Shown: piece by piece, positions 1 through 7,827 of the stretch
Numbering within the stretch: the stretch's first letter is position 1
How the letters are laid out: every line of letters begins with the position of its first letter
Assembly: GCA_009928745.1 (NCBI GenBank)
Contig: SACC01000018.1
Location: 1 to 12,527, forward strand
Length of the DNA: 12,527 nucleotides
Origin: Clostridia bacterium
Lineage (GTDB): Bacteria; Bacillota; Clostridia; Christensenellales; CAG-1252
Reading direction: 5' to 3'
Notes under the pieces: generated by a model
What the model was told of the DNA's origin: nothing
The model's input: only the letters and a program-made list of their open reading frames with translations
Databases searched by the model: none
Program-made: the position numbers and the translations under genes

Positions 1-150
1 TTCTTCTTCGGGTTGTGGCTCCGCTACTGCTTCCTCTTCGGGCAATTCTTCTGCTGCTTGTTCCTCTTCTAGCTGTTCTTCTGCTGCTTGTTCTTCTTCA
101 GGCTGTGGTTCTACTACTACTTCCTCTTCGGGCTGTTCTTCGATAATAGC
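1..150 (-). repeat. Five tandem imperfect 30-bp units coding 10-residue acidic repeats
   Basis: Read on the minus strand, 150-1 encodes AIIEEQPEEE, VVVEPQPEEE, QAAEEQLEEE, QAAEELPEEE and AVAEPQPEEE, one unit per 30 bp (121-150, 91-120, 61-90, 31-60, 1-30). Each ends in three Glu codons. The two middle units are nearly identical at DNA level. The array may continue beyond the window. Confidence 0.75.
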
Positions 151-429
151 GCTTTCCTCAACGGATTCTTCTGTCGGCAGTTGCTCTTCCTCGGCGGTTA
201 TGCTTTCTTGCTCTTCTTCGGTAACAACTATTTTCTGCGCTTCTGCGACTGGCGCGCCGTCTTCATCAATCTCGGTGTTTAGCGCGTCTTCGGCAATTCG
301 TTTTTTATTCTTTATAATAACGTTAATCGCTATCAATATACCAAAAAGTTGCAATATAACAATCGCAATAATAATCCATAGCCATTTGTATGTAATTAAA
401 ATATTCGGTATCGCTGATAAAAGCTGCAT
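1..429 (-). CDS. Single-pass membrane protein with Glu/Pro-rich repeat tail (C-terminus cut by window edge)
   Basis: An open frame of 143 codons runs from the ATG at 429 off the left edge with no stop, so the C-terminus is not visible. The start is supported by a GGAGG Shine-Dalgarno 6 nt upstream and by a good promoter further up. Residues 1-15 are short and uncharged. A strongly hydrophobic stretch at about 16-40 (KWLWIIIAIVILQLFGILIA and following) is a membrane anchor, closed by the basic stop-transfer KNKKR. Everything after it is acidic: a Glu-rich, low-complexity tail with Glu-Glu-Glu blocks. The last 50 visible residues form five 10-residue units ending in EEE (for example VVVEPQPEEE, QAAEEQLEEE). 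By the positive-inside rule the tail is probably cytoplasmic. I recognise no family; similar tails occur in low-complexity anchor or scaffold proteins, but no function can be assigned. The gene is divergent from manA. Confidence 0.8.
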   Translation of the reverse strand, partial: MQLLSAIPNILITYKWLWIIIAIVILQLFGILIAINVIIKNKKRIAEDALNTEIDEDGAPVAEAQKIVVTEEEQESITAEEEQLPTEESVEESAIIEEQPEEEVVVEPQPEEEQAAEEQLEEEQAAEELPEEEAVAEPQPEEE

Positions 430-481
430 AGAACCTCCGTAGAAACATTACGAGCTCGTGAAAAACCGCATCGTATATATA

Positions 482-510
482 ATTATAATACAGTATCAGC
501 TAAATTTCAA
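482..510 (-). promoter_or_regulatory. Promoter of the acidic membrane protein gene
   Basis: On the minus strand TTGAAA (505-510) is followed after exactly 17 nt by TATAAT (482-487). This is a near-consensus sigma-A type promoter. Transcription would begin near 475, leaving a leader of about 45 nt that contains the palindrome CGAGCTCG and the GGAGG ribosome binding site. Confidence 0.75.
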
Positions 511-583
511 CATAAATTAATTCTATATTGTAATTATTATTTGGCAAAATATTAATATTGTCGCAATAACTTTTTTTATCATA

Positions 584-612
584 TTGACAATTTTCTGTCT
601 TAATTCTATACT
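584..612 (+). promoter_or_regulatory. manA promoter
   Basis: TTGACA (584-589), a 17-nt spacer and TATACT (607-612) make a near-perfect sigma-A type promoter. The expected start near 619 gives a leader of only about 15 nt before the manA ATG at 635. It is divergent from the promoter at 482-510; the 430-634 interval holds just these two promoters and ribosome binding sites. Confidence 0.8.
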
Positions 613-634
613 ATTATAAAAAACGGTGGGTGTT

Positions 635-1696
635 ATGGAAAAAATTAATTTGCCGGCTTGTCAGCCAATATTTTTTGAGCGCAACAGAGTATATAGAATT
701 TATCTCGGCGGAAAAAGCTTCGGCGCGTTTTTTGCAGGAGACAAGGGCGAGGACAATTATTTTCCCGAAGAATGGATTGCGAGTAATGTAAAGGCTATCA
801 ACCCGCGCTATTTTGGAGAAAGAGACGGCGTGTCCGTCATTGAAGGCTCAAGTATATTTTTTGATGACCTTATCCGTGATAATAGCGACTTAGTGCTTGG
901 CAGCCGCCGCTATGACTGCTTAGTAAAGTTGCTTGACAGCGCAATAAGATTACCCATTCAGGTACACCCCACGAAGAACTTTTCGCGCAAATATTTTAAC
1001 TCCGATTACGGCAAAACCGAGGCTTGGCTTGTAGTCGCAACACGTGAAAATGCACGCATATATTTTGGTTTCAAAAATAAAATCTCAAAAGACGAGTTTT
1101 CCGAGCTTGTTGAGCGCAGCGAAAAGGAAAAGGATATTATGACCTCAACCGTATCCTATGTCGACGCAAAAGTCGGCGACGTGTATCTTATCAAAGCCGG
1201 ACTTGTACACGCTATCGGCGCCGGTTGCACAATACTTGAGGTGCAGGAGCCTACTGATTTTACAATACAGCCCGAGAACTGGTGCGGCACGTACCATATC
1301 AGCGATAACGAAAAATATATAGGACTCTCAAAAAACGACGCATTAGACTGTTTTAATTACGACATGTGCGGACAAACTGCAATCGACGCCGCAAGAATAA
1401 TCCCTAAAATCGCAATCGATAGTCCTGCGTATCGCAAAGAGATACTTATATCCTATGAGGATACTCCCTGCTTTTCCGAATATAGGCATATTTTGAAGGG
1501 CGGCAGTTTCGTTATGGATTACGCGCCTTCTGTATGGATAGTACTGGAGGGCGAAGCGGAAATCCGAGGGATAAAATATACCCGCAAAATAAAAAAGGGA
1601 GATTATTTTTTCCTCCCCTACGTTGCTGAGAACAGATTCTCTATACACGCCGAAAAGGCGACACTATGCGAGTGCCGCCCCAGCGAACAAAAATAA
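635..1696 (+). CDS. manA: Mannose-6-phosphate isomerase, class I
   Basis: Zinc-dependent interconversion of mannose 6-phosphate and fructose 6-phosphate, cytoplasmic, linking mannose use or mannosyl precursor supply to glycolysis. The 353-residue product shows the type I PMI metal-site motifs in order: IQVHP (Gln109, His111), DYGKTEAW (Glu129) and AGLVHAIGAG (His192), followed by the cupin strand ILEVQEPTDF and a C-terminal cupin-like beta region ending near VLEGEAEI and KKGDYFFLP. Bacillus-type enzymes are about 315 residues, so this one is slightly long. The frame could extend to a GTG at 626, but the ATG at 635 is preferred because GGTGGG at 625-630 then serves as ribosome binding site. 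It has its own promoter and terminator, so it is monocistronic. The family assignment is firm; the exact sugar substrate is inferred. Confidence 0.88.
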   Translation: MEKINLPACQPIFFERNRVYRIYLGGKSFGAFFAGDKGEDNYFPEEWIASNVKAINPRYFGERDGVSVIEGSSIFFDDLIRDNSDLVLGSRRYDCLVKLLDSAIRLPIQVHPTKNFSRKYFNSDYGKTEAWLVVATRENARIYFGFKNKISKDEFSELVERSEKEKDIMTSTVSYVDAKVGDVYLIKAGLVHAIGAGCTILEVQEPTDFTIQPENWCGTYHISDNEKYIGLSKNDALDCFNYDMCGQTAIDAARIIPKIAIDSPAYRKEILISYEDTPCFSEYRHILKGGSFVMDYAPSVWIVLEGEAEIRGIKYTRKIKKGDYFFLPYVAENRFSIHAEKATLCECRPSEQK

Positions 1697-1713
1697 TAAT
1701 TGACACAATCCAG

Positions 1714-1744
1714 TCCCGAGAGCAAATAGCTTTCGGGATTTTTT
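1714..1744 (+). terminator. Rho-independent terminator of manA
   Basis: TCCCGAGAGC (1714-1723) pairs with GCTTTCGGGA (1729-1738) through ten pairs including one G-T, with loop AAATA, followed by six T. It lies 18 nt after the manA stop. Confidence 0.9.
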
Positions 1745-1749
1745 ATTAT

Positions 1750-1787
1750 TTGGTAAATAAACAATGCGTCGCAATCGCGACGCACTG
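1750..1787 (-). terminator. Rho-independent terminator of gdhA
   Basis: TGCGTCGC (1765-1772) and GCGACGCA (1777-1784) form an 8-bp GC-rich stem, extendable to 11 pairs with one G-T. Read on the minus strand it is followed by TTGTTTATTT. It sits 40 nt after the gdhA stop. Confidence 0.8.
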
Positions 1788-1826
1788 AGTCATTATAAAA
1801 ATTAAGATATTACCGCTTGTCGCTCA

Positions 1827-3080
1827 TCATGGGAATATTCCGCGCAAGCTGAATGTGGTAACTAATTGTCTGAGGGCAACTATATAAGCCGCTAGACGGA
1901 AAGTGACCTTGCATTCTTGCGCTGTATCATATACTTGACTGAAAGCGCGCATCATTATACGCTTAAGAACTGCGTTGACATCTTCCTCTTTCCATAACAG
2001 GGATTGAAGATTCTGTACCCATTCGCAATAAGATACCACAACGCCGCCAGCGTTAGCCAAAATATCGGGAACAACTATTATGCCTTTGTCCTTCAATATC
2101 GCATCTGCGTCAATTGAGGTAGGTCCGTTAGCGCCTTCAACTATTATAGACGCTTTAATATTACCTGCATTGTTTACTGTAATCTGATTTTCTAACGCTG
2201 CGGGTATCAAGATATCGCAATCGCATTCAATAAGTCCTTCGTTGGTTAAATGCTCGACATCTCCCTTGTAATCCTTGAGCAAATTCCTGCCCTTATCCTG
2301 ATATGTAACGATTTCGCCGATATCAAGACCGTTCTTGTTATAGATACCACCGCTTACATCGCTGACTGCAACTACTTTGCCGCCTGCCTCGCTAATAAGC
2401 GTAGCCGCTATGCCGCCAACATTACCCATACCTTGCACAGCGAAGCTCATATCCTTAATACTCTTGCCTAATCTGCTGAGCATCTCGACAGTTACGAAGA
2501 AAATACCTCGTCCGGTCGCCTCTCTTCTGCCGAGTGATCCGCCTACTGCTAGATCCTTGCCCGTAACTACTCCGTGGATTGCATAACCCTTCTGCATACT
2601 GTACGTATCCATCATCCAGTCCATTATCTGCGCGTTTGTGTTAACGTCCGGCGCCGGTATATCCTTCTCGGGACCGATAAGAGGAAGTATCATTGCAGTA
2701 TATCTTCGGGTAAGTCTCTCCAGCTCATTCCTCGATAAGGTACTGGGGTCTACCACTACGCCGCCCTTCGCGCCGCCGTACGGTATATCTACAACTGCGC
2801 ATTTGAAGGTCATCCAAGCCGCCAGTGCTCTCACCTCGTCGTAGTTCACCGACGGATGGAATCTTACACCGCCTTTGCCCGGTCCTCTCAAAGTACTGTG
2901 TTGCACTCTAAATCCCTCAAAGACCTTGATATCTCCGCTATCAAGGCGGATGGGACAAGCAACTTTCAATTCCCTTTCGGGATACTTCAATACTATGTAA
3001 TCTTGTTCTTTCATTCCTGCTGCTGCTGCCGCCTTATCCAGTACGGCAATAAAGTTATTATAAGGATTGTATTCTGACAT
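1827..3080 (-). CDS. gdhA: Glutamate dehydrogenase (Glu/Leu/Phe/Val dehydrogenase family)
   Basis: Oxidative deamination of glutamate to 2-oxoglutarate and ammonia, or the reverse, with NAD(P). The 417-residue protein is full length for the short (hexameric, ~415-450 aa) GDH family. The N-terminal ELFV domain carries RGPGKGGVRFHP (substrate Lys69), TFKCAVVDIPYGGAKGG (Lys93 and catalytic Lys105) and APDVNT (Asp145 region). The C-terminal Rossmann domain starts with VQGMGNVG (215-222) and has VSD (Asp241) at the end of the second strand; coenzyme choice cannot be fixed from this alone. The end, LRGIFP, matches the family end. A GTG at 3089 is in frame, but it overlaps the GGAGG; the ATG at 3080 lies 8 nt after GGAGG and is chosen. 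It is downstream of the pyr operon but has its own promoter and is separated from it by a terminator. Confidence 0.92.
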   Translation of the reverse strand: MSEYNPYNNFIAVLDKAAAAAGMKEQDYIVLKYPERELKVACPIRLDSGDIKVFEGFRVQHSTLRGPGKGGVRFHPSVNYDEVRALAAWMTFKCAVVDIPYGGAKGGVVVDPSTLSRNELERLTRRYTAMILPLIGPEKDIPAPDVNTNAQIMDWMMDTYSMQKGYAIHGVVTGKDLAVGGSLGRREATGRGIFFVTVEMLSRLGKSIKDMSFAVQGMGNVGGIAATLISEAGGKVVAVSDVSGGIYNKNGLDIGEIVTYQDKGRNLLKDYKGDVEHLTNEGLIECDCDILIPAALENQITVNNAGNIKASIIVEGANGPTSIDADAILKDKGIIVVPDILANAGGVVVSYCEWVQNLQSLLWKEEDVNAVLKRIMMRAFSQVYDTAQECKVTFRLAAYIVALRQLVTTFSLRGIFP

Positions 3081-3102
3081 TTTTTCCACCTCCGTTAAAT
3101 AA

Positions 3103-3133
3103 ATTATAGCACAAAAAAAATGTAATATTACAA
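3103..3133 (-). promoter_or_regulatory. gdhA promoter with extended -10
   Basis: On the minus strand TGCTATAAT (3103-3111) is a perfect extended -10 (TGn plus TATAAT). A candidate -35, TTGTAA (3128-3133), is 19 nt upstream, which is longer than ideal and fits dependence on the extended -10. The start would fall near 3096, giving a very short leader containing GGAGG. The -35 and spacer lie inside the pyr operon terminator hairpin. Confidence 0.7.
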
Positions 3134-3150
3134 GAATTTTACATTTTTTT
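3113..3150 (-). terminator. Terminator of the pyr operon (AT-rich, probably bidirectional)
   Basis: AAAAAAATGTAA (3114-3125) pairs perfectly with TTACATTTTTTT (3139-3150) over 12 bp. On the minus strand the hairpin ends in eight T. It is about 50 nt beyond the pyrE stop and upstream of gdhA. The stem is AT-rich, so termination may be partial and some readthrough into gdhA is possible. Confidence 0.65.
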
Positions 3151-3199
3151 AAATCAAATTATTCGGCGTTGTTTAGCATAACTGTCCTAAAAATCTATA

Positions 3200-3784
3200 T
3201 TATTTGCCTAATGCTTTTGTACCGGGTTTTGTAAGCTCTATACCTTCTTTACACAATGGACAATCTGTCTTATCATACGAAATAATATCAAGCGATAATA
3301 GCGCGGTAAGCGGTCTCATAAAATCAACTTTGCCGTTACTTCTGTCGACGATACACGCTACAGCTACTACTACCCCGCCGAATCTCTCTATCTCTTCTAT
3401 GGTCTCGAACACCGAGCCGCCCGTTGTCACCACGTCTTCAACAACGAGGAATTTTGTGCCAGCAGCAAAGGAAAAGCCTCTGCGCATAGTCAGCTTACCG
3501 TCGATGCGCTCCAAAAAAATATTAGGCACTTTGAGCTGCGCCGCCATCTCATAGCCCATTATTATTCCGCCTATTGCAGGGGACGCGACGAACTCTATTT
3601 GCTCCTTGTTAGTTAAGCGTTCGGCAAGCTCTTTGCACAGCAATCTGCTTTTGTCGGGATACATAAACAATTTTGCGCATTGCATATAAGTATCCGCGTG
3701 CCTGCCGGAAGCTAATTGAAAATGCCCTTTCTTTATACCTTCGGTCTCTTCAAAAATTCTGATCATACCTTCATTCGTCAACAT
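3200..3784 (-). CDS. pyrE: Orotate phosphoribosyltransferase
   Basis: Converts orotate and PRPP to orotidine 5'-phosphate, the fifth step of UMP synthesis. The 194-residue protein carries the PRPP-binding motif VVEDVVTTGGS (114-124), the orotate/PRPP loop region LERIDGKLTMRRGF (91-104), and early SGRHADTYM. The C-terminal part has CPLCKEG (175-181), a feature of the PyrE subgroup found in Clostridia and thermophiles. The ATG is preceded by AAGGAG at the usual spacing and lies 12 nt after the pyrD stop, so it is the last gene of the operon. Confidence 0.93.
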   Translation of the reverse strand: MLTNEGMIRIFEETEGIKKGHFQLASGRHADTYMQCAKLFMYPDKSRLLCKELAERLTNKEQIEFVASPAIGGIIMGYEMAAQLKVPNIFLERIDGKLTMRRGFSFAAGTKFLVVEDVVTTGGSVFETIEEIERFGGVVVAVACIVDRSNGKVDFMRPLTALLSLDIISYDKTDCPLCKEGIELTKPGTKALGK

Positions 3785-3796
3785 AATTACTCCTTG

Positions 3797-4714
3797 TTAG
3801 TCTGTAAGCAAGCCGCCTATCAGCTCATTAATATCGTTAATTTTATTCTCCGCAAGATATCTTTCCAGTCCCTCTATTATCTGCGGTATGGCAAGCGGAT
3901 TGGAAATATTCGCTGTACCTACCTGCACCGCTTGCGCGCCAACCAGCAAAAATTCAACGGCGTCCGACGCAGTCATAATGCCGCCCATGCCGATAACTGG
4001 TATCTTAACTGCCTTGCATGCCTCGTACACCATACGCAATGCGATAGGCTTAATACACGGACCGGACAAGCCTCCCGTAATGTTACTAAGCAGCGGTCTG
4101 CGTTTCTTAATATCAATAGCCATTCCCGTAAAGGTATTGACGAGCGATATACAATCCGCGCCGCCCTCTGCCGCCGCTTTTGCATTCTCGGATATTGACG
4201 CGACGTTAGGAGACAGCTTCACGATAAGCGGAGTAAGCGTGCAATAAGCTTTGACCGCTCTGGTTATTGAATTAACCGATTCGGGCAATATTCCGAACGC
4301 GATTCCGCCCACTTTCACATTGGGACAGGATATATTCATCTCTATCATATCCACTTTGCCGTTAAGTCTTTCGGCAATAGCCATATAATCCTCTGGGGTA
4401 TTGCCTGCAATATTTGCAATAATCCGTGTTCCCGACGCTCTAAGGAAGGGCAGTTCCTTTTCAATAAAGGCGTCAACTCCCGGATTTTGCAGTCCGACTG
4501 CGTTGAGCATTCCGGACGCTGTCTCCGCAATACGGGGCGTAAGATTGCCCGCTCTATACTTTAGCGTTGTTCCTTTTGTGCTGATACCCCCAAGCAAGCT
4601 TAGCGGATAGAATTCGCTGTACTCTCTGCCAAACCCGAAAGTCCCCGACGCCGCAATAACAGGATTATTGAATTCAATTCCACAAATATTTACTTTAAGT
4701 GAAGGCTTAATCAT
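3797..4714 (-). CDS. pyrD: Dihydroorotate dehydrogenase, class 1B catalytic subunit
   Basis: Oxidises dihydroorotate to orotate on FMN; class 1B enzymes pass the electrons to NAD+ through PyrK. The 305 residues form a TIM barrel with AASGTFGFGREY near the N-terminus, GNLTPRIAETASGMLNAVGL (56-75), NISCPN (127-132, with Cys130 as the catalytic base typical of class 1), VKLSPN, VNTFTGMAID, GGLSGP and GMGGI plus VQVGTA for the FMN phosphate. A Cys base, rather than Ser, excludes class 2. The start codon overlaps the pyrK stop (ATGA), which implies translational coupling and equal production with its partner subunit; GGAGG lies just upstream inside pyrK. Confidence 0.95.
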   Translation of the reverse strand: MIKPSLKVNICGIEFNNPVIAASGTFGFGREYSEFYPLSLLGGISTKGTTLKYRAGNLTPRIAETASGMLNAVGLQNPGVDAFIEKELPFLRASGTRIIANIAGNTPEDYMAIAERLNGKVDMIEMNISCPNVKVGGIAFGILPESVNSITRAVKAYCTLTPLIVKLSPNVASISENAKAAAEGGADCISLVNTFTGMAIDIKKRRPLLSNITGGLSGPCIKPIALRMVYEACKAVKIPVIGMGGIMTASDAVEFLLVGAQAVQVGTANISNPLAIPQIIEGLERYLAENKINDINELIGGLLTD

Positions 4715-5490
4715 AACTCAACCTCCAAAATATTGAATACCGGTCCGTCCTTGCATACTCTTGCGTTGGCAGCTACGCCCTCTCTTTTTTCCAGCTGACA
4801 GACGCATACAAGACACGCGCCAACGCCGCAACCCATTCTCTCCTCAAGTGAAACGAACGCGGGTGTATTAATATTATTTTCTTTCAAACCTTTCTTTAGC
4901 GCTTTGAGCATTACGGTCGGTCCGCAAGCCAAAATCACATCGGGCTTTATGCTGTCATAATTACTTAAAAACAGCTCAACCGCATTACCTTTTTGCCCGA
5001 GCGAGCCGTCGTCTGTTGCGATACGGCTACAGCAAAAAGCCTCGAATTCCTTCTTCATACATACAAAAGATTTCGATCTATATCCTAAAAACGAATAATA
5101 TTCTTTATCGGGATAATTAAGCGGCACTGACAAAAGCGGAAATATTCCTACGCCGCCGCCGATTAATGCCACCTTTTTGTAGCTATCGCAAAGCTTAAAG
5201 CCGTTACCCAAAGGAAGCGTTGCCATTAACTTATCTCCGGCTTGCATTGTACTCATTTCTTGAGTGCCTTTTCCCGCCAGTTGATAGCATATAGTTATAC
5301 TCCTGCCGTCTTTGTCGTAAGAGCAGATGCCGAAAGGTCGCTTTAGTAACAGATCGGGACGGTTAAGTGAGAGATTGAGAAATTGCCCGCATTGAATTGC
5401 GCCGACACCTTCCGTCAAACTAAAATCCATACGGTATATATTTTCCGCTATTTTAATATTTTGTGTTATAGTCAGTTCAAGCTCTCGCAT
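4711..5490 (-). CDS. pyrK: Dihydroorotate dehydrogenase electron transfer subunit
   Basis: FAD and 2Fe-2S subunit that links PyrD to NAD+. The 259 residues show, in order, a ferredoxin-reductase FAD domain with LLLKRPFGICSYD (47-59), an NAD-binding domain with LIGGGVGIFPLL (109-120), the family signature ATDDGSLGQKG (158-168), ACGPTVML (188-195), and a C-terminal iron-sulfur region GCGVGACLVC with the spacing Cys221-x4-Cys226-x2-Cys229 and a distal Cys246 in RVCKDGPVF. All cluster ligands are present. The start ATG has ACGGAGG upstream. It is separated from pyrF by 123 AT-rich nt, the widest gap among pyrB-to-pyrE, and overlaps pyrD by 4 nt. Confidence 0.95.
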   Translation of the reverse strand: MRELELTITQNIKIAENIYRMDFSLTEGVGAIQCGQFLNLSLNRPDLLLKRPFGICSYDKDGRSITICYQLAGKGTQEMSTMQAGDKLMATLPLGNGFKLCDSYKKVALIGGGVGIFPLLSVPLNYPDKEYYSFLGYRSKSFVCMKKEFEAFCCSRIATDDGSLGQKGNAVELFLSNYDSIKPDVILACGPTVMLKALKKGLKENNINTPAFVSLEERMGCGVGACLVCVCQLEKREGVAANARVCKDGPVFNILEVEL

Positions 5491-5613
5491 CGCTTTCCTC
5501 CGTTTTTGTATGGATATTTAATTATTTTTGCAACTTTGTTTTTGAAATTATTGTATGTAATATGTAATCAGCATTATTTATGAATCAATGCTTCAGTACG
5601 CAGTTATACCTGA

Positions 5614-6543
5614 TTAACCTCCGATTCTGTCAATTCCCTTATCCTTCAGCACAGCACTTAATATATCGTCTTTCATCTGCAGCGCCGCCTGCCTTGCCGC
5701 AGCCTTTACGGATAAGCCTTCAAATTGTTTTTCCTTATACGCGCATATTATGCCGCGCGACGAATTGACTATCGCGCCTAATCCCAAAGCGTCAAAACAC
5801 ACGGTTAAGTCCTCCGCCTTGCCGCCCTGAGCGCCGTAGCCCGGCACAAGGAACATCGTATGCAGCATCTCGCCGCGCAGCTTTTGCGCTTGCTGTTTGT
5901 GCGTTGCGCCAACTACCGCGCCTACACTGCTGTAGCCGTATTTGCCGATGCTTGACTTGCCCCAACCAGATACAAGGCTCCCTACCTTTTGATATATTGT
6001 TTCGCCGCTTTCCAATCTCAAGTCCTGAAGCTCTCCGCTTGAGGGATTCGATGTCTTGACAAGCACGAATATGCCTTTATTATTCTTTTCCACATTTTTC
6101 AAAAAAGGCTCGATACCGTCAATTCCGAGATAAGGATTGACGGTGAGATAATCAGAAGGGAACGCCTTATCGGTTCTGCCGCCCAGCGTTGTTTCGCCTA
6201 AATACGCTACGCTGTAGCAGCTTGCAGTAGAACCTATATCGTTTCGCTTTGCGTCGGACATTACAATCAGTCCCTTGTCCTTGGCGTATATCAACGTATC
6301 GTAAAAGGCTTGCATACCCGCAACACCGTACATCTCGTAATACGCAATCTGCACTTTGACCGCAGGTACAATATCATAGATACCGTCAATTATAGCCTTG
6401 TTGAATTCGAGTATCGCATTGCCTGCCGCCTCAAAGCTGTCCGCCGTCTGAGCGGTCATTGGCAGATAAGATAGCGCGGGATCAAGTCCTACTACCGATG
6501 GATTCTGCATTTTTATAATCTTTTGTATAAGCTGGTCAACCAC
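5614..6543 (-). CDS. pyrF: Orotidine 5'-phosphate decarboxylase, group 2
   Basis: Decarboxylates OMP to UMP, the last step of the pathway. At 309 residues with SDAKRNDIGSTA (96-107, catalytic Lys99 with Asp97 and Asp102) it belongs to the longer group 2 PyrF, not the ~240-aa group 1 typical of Bacillus. Other supporting segments are VGLDP at the N-terminus, AVKVQIAYYE, LVKTSNPSS, FLVPGYGAQGG (231-241) and VNSSRGI (259-265), the phosphate-binding end of the barrel. The start is GTG at 6543: AAGGAGG is 9 nt upstream, lying inside the end of pyrC, and no ATG is suitably placed. It overlaps the pyrC stop by 8 nt, so the two are likely translationally coupled. Confidence 0.93.
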   Translation of the reverse strand: MVDQLIQKIIKMQNPSVVGLDPALSYLPMTAQTADSFEAAGNAILEFNKAIIDGIYDIVPAVKVQIAYYEMYGVAGMQAFYDTLIYAKDKGLIVMSDAKRNDIGSTASCYSVAYLGETTLGGRTDKAFPSDYLTVNPYLGIDGIEPFLKNVEKNNKGIFVLVKTSNPSSGELQDLRLESGETIYQKVGSLVSGWGKSSIGKYGYSSVGAVVGATHKQQAQKLRGEMLHTMFLVPGYGAQGGKAEDLTVCFDALGLGAIVNSSRGIICAYKEKQFEGLSVKAAARQAALQMKDDILSAVLKDKGIDRIGG

Positions 6544-7816
6544 AGATGTTGCCCTCCTTGTATACTACCTTGCCGTCCACTATTGTCAGCACCGCATTTC
6601 CGCACACTGCGCGTCCGTTAAAGGGCGTATTTTTGCCTTTTGAAAAGAACTTTGAGCTGTCAATTACCCATTGGGAATTAAGATCGCATACCGTAATATC
6701 GGCTTTTGCGCCAACGCGTATTTCTCCGCCCTCAACGCCCAGTATTGCCGACGGATTGCGGCTCATTAACTTAACCAGCTGATTAAGACTCAACCCGTTT
6801 TCTTTTACAAGCACAGTATAAGCAAGTGCAAACGCCGTCTCAAGTCCGCTTATGCCGAACGCCGCAACATTGTATTCAATATTTTTTTCGTCGTTGTGGT
6901 GAGGCGCGTGGTCGGTAGCAATCGCATCGATAGTGCCGTCTTTCAAGCCTGCGATTATAGCTTTAACGTCGTCATCCTCTCTTAACGGCGGATTGACTTT
7001 AGTTGCCGCGTCAAAATTGCAGATTAAGTCATCGGTTGCGCTGAAGTAATGCGGACAAGTCTCCGCAGTCACTTTCACGCCCCTTTTCTTAGCTTCGCGG
7101 ATTAGCGCAACGCTGCCCTTAGTCGAGATGTGGCATATATGCACCTTCTTGTTAAGAGTCTCCGCAAGTATAATTTCGCGGGCTACCATCACTTCTTCTG
7201 CGGCTCTTGGTATACCTTTCAAGCCGCATAGACTTGAGTTATAACCCTCATTAACCACGCCGCCGTCAGATAACTTTTTATCTTCGCAGTGAGAAAATAC
7301 GGTGAGTCCGAAGTCCTCGGCGTATTCCATTGCAAGCCTCATTAATCTGGCATCCCATACGGGCTGACCGTCGTCGCTAATCGCTACTATTCCCGCTTTC
7401 TTCATCTTGCCGATTTCGGCAAGCTCCTCGCCTTTCTCATCCTTGGTTACTGCGCCTATTGGCAATACCTTAGCCAGTCCGACCTCTTTTGAGCGCATCA
7501 GTATATAACCTACTATCGCCGCATTATCGCAAACCGGCTTTGTGTTAGGCATACACGCGATTTGGGTAAAACCACCGCTTACTGCGGCGCGGCAGCCGCT
7601 ATTAATATCTTCCTTGTATTCATAGCCCGGCTCGCGCAAATGCACATGCATATCCACAAGACCGGGGAATATGTGTTTGCCGTCGGCATTATATATTTTA
7701 TCGGCGGTGAGTCCTTTGCCGATTTTTGCGATTACTCCGTTCTCTACAAGTATATCGCTGATATATGTGTCAGTGTCCGTTATTATTGTTCCGTTTTTTA
7801 TTACTAAAGATTCCAT
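6536..7816 (-). CDS. pyrC: Dihydroorotase, class I
   Basis: Zinc amidohydrolase that cyclises carbamoyl aspartate to dihydroorotate. The 426 residues match class I (Bacillus/PyrC-type) enzymes in length. Metal and active-site motifs are all present: DMHVHLREPG (55-64, His57 and His59), AISDDG (Asp148/149 region), FSHCED (His176), HICHIST (His229), ETCPHYF (252-258) and ATDHAPHH (300-307, Asp302). In class I the carboxylated Lys is replaced by an Asp-type ligand near 148-149, which fits. The ATG has AAAGAGGT upstream and is 11 nt after the pyrB stop. Confidence 0.95.
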   Translation of the reverse strand: MESLVIKNGTIITDTDTYISDILVENGVIAKIGKGLTADKIYNADGKHIFPGLVDMHVHLREPGYEYKEDINSGCRAAVSGGFTQIACMPNTKPVCDNAAIVGYILMRSKEVGLAKVLPIGAVTKDEKGEELAEIGKMKKAGIVAISDDGQPVWDARLMRLAMEYAEDFGLTVFSHCEDKKLSDGGVVNEGYNSSLCGLKGIPRAAEEVMVAREIILAETLNKKVHICHISTKGSVALIREAKKRGVKVTAETCPHYFSATDDLICNFDAATKVNPPLREDDDVKAIIAGLKDGTIDAIATDHAPHHNDEKNIEYNVAAFGISGLETAFALAYTVLVKENGLSLNQLVKLMSRNPSAILGVEGGEIRVGAKADITVCDLNSQWVIDSSKFFSKGKNTPFNGRAVCGNAVLTIVDGKVVYKEGNICG

Positions 7817-7827
7817 ATTGTACCTCT

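Noticed and set aside
1..150. CRISPR-like or non-coding tandem repeat
   Set aside because: The 30-bp units are contiguous with no spacers and stay in frame within a coding sequence that has a promoter and ribosome binding site.
88..442. Plus-strand frames opposite the acidic protein gene
   Set aside because: They are antisense shadows of the Glu-rich tail (Phe/Leu/Ser-rich) with no ribosome binding site.
626..634. Upstream GTG start for manA
   Set aside because: It would leave no ribosome binding site; GGTGGG at 625-630 instead fits the ATG at 635.
3081..3089. Upstream GTG start for gdhA
   Set aside because: The GTG overlaps the GGAGG; the ATG at 3080 has ideal 8-nt spacing from it.
3716..4198. 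160-residue plus-strand frame over pyrE/pyrD
   Set aside because: It spans two well-supported genes on the other strand and has no family features.
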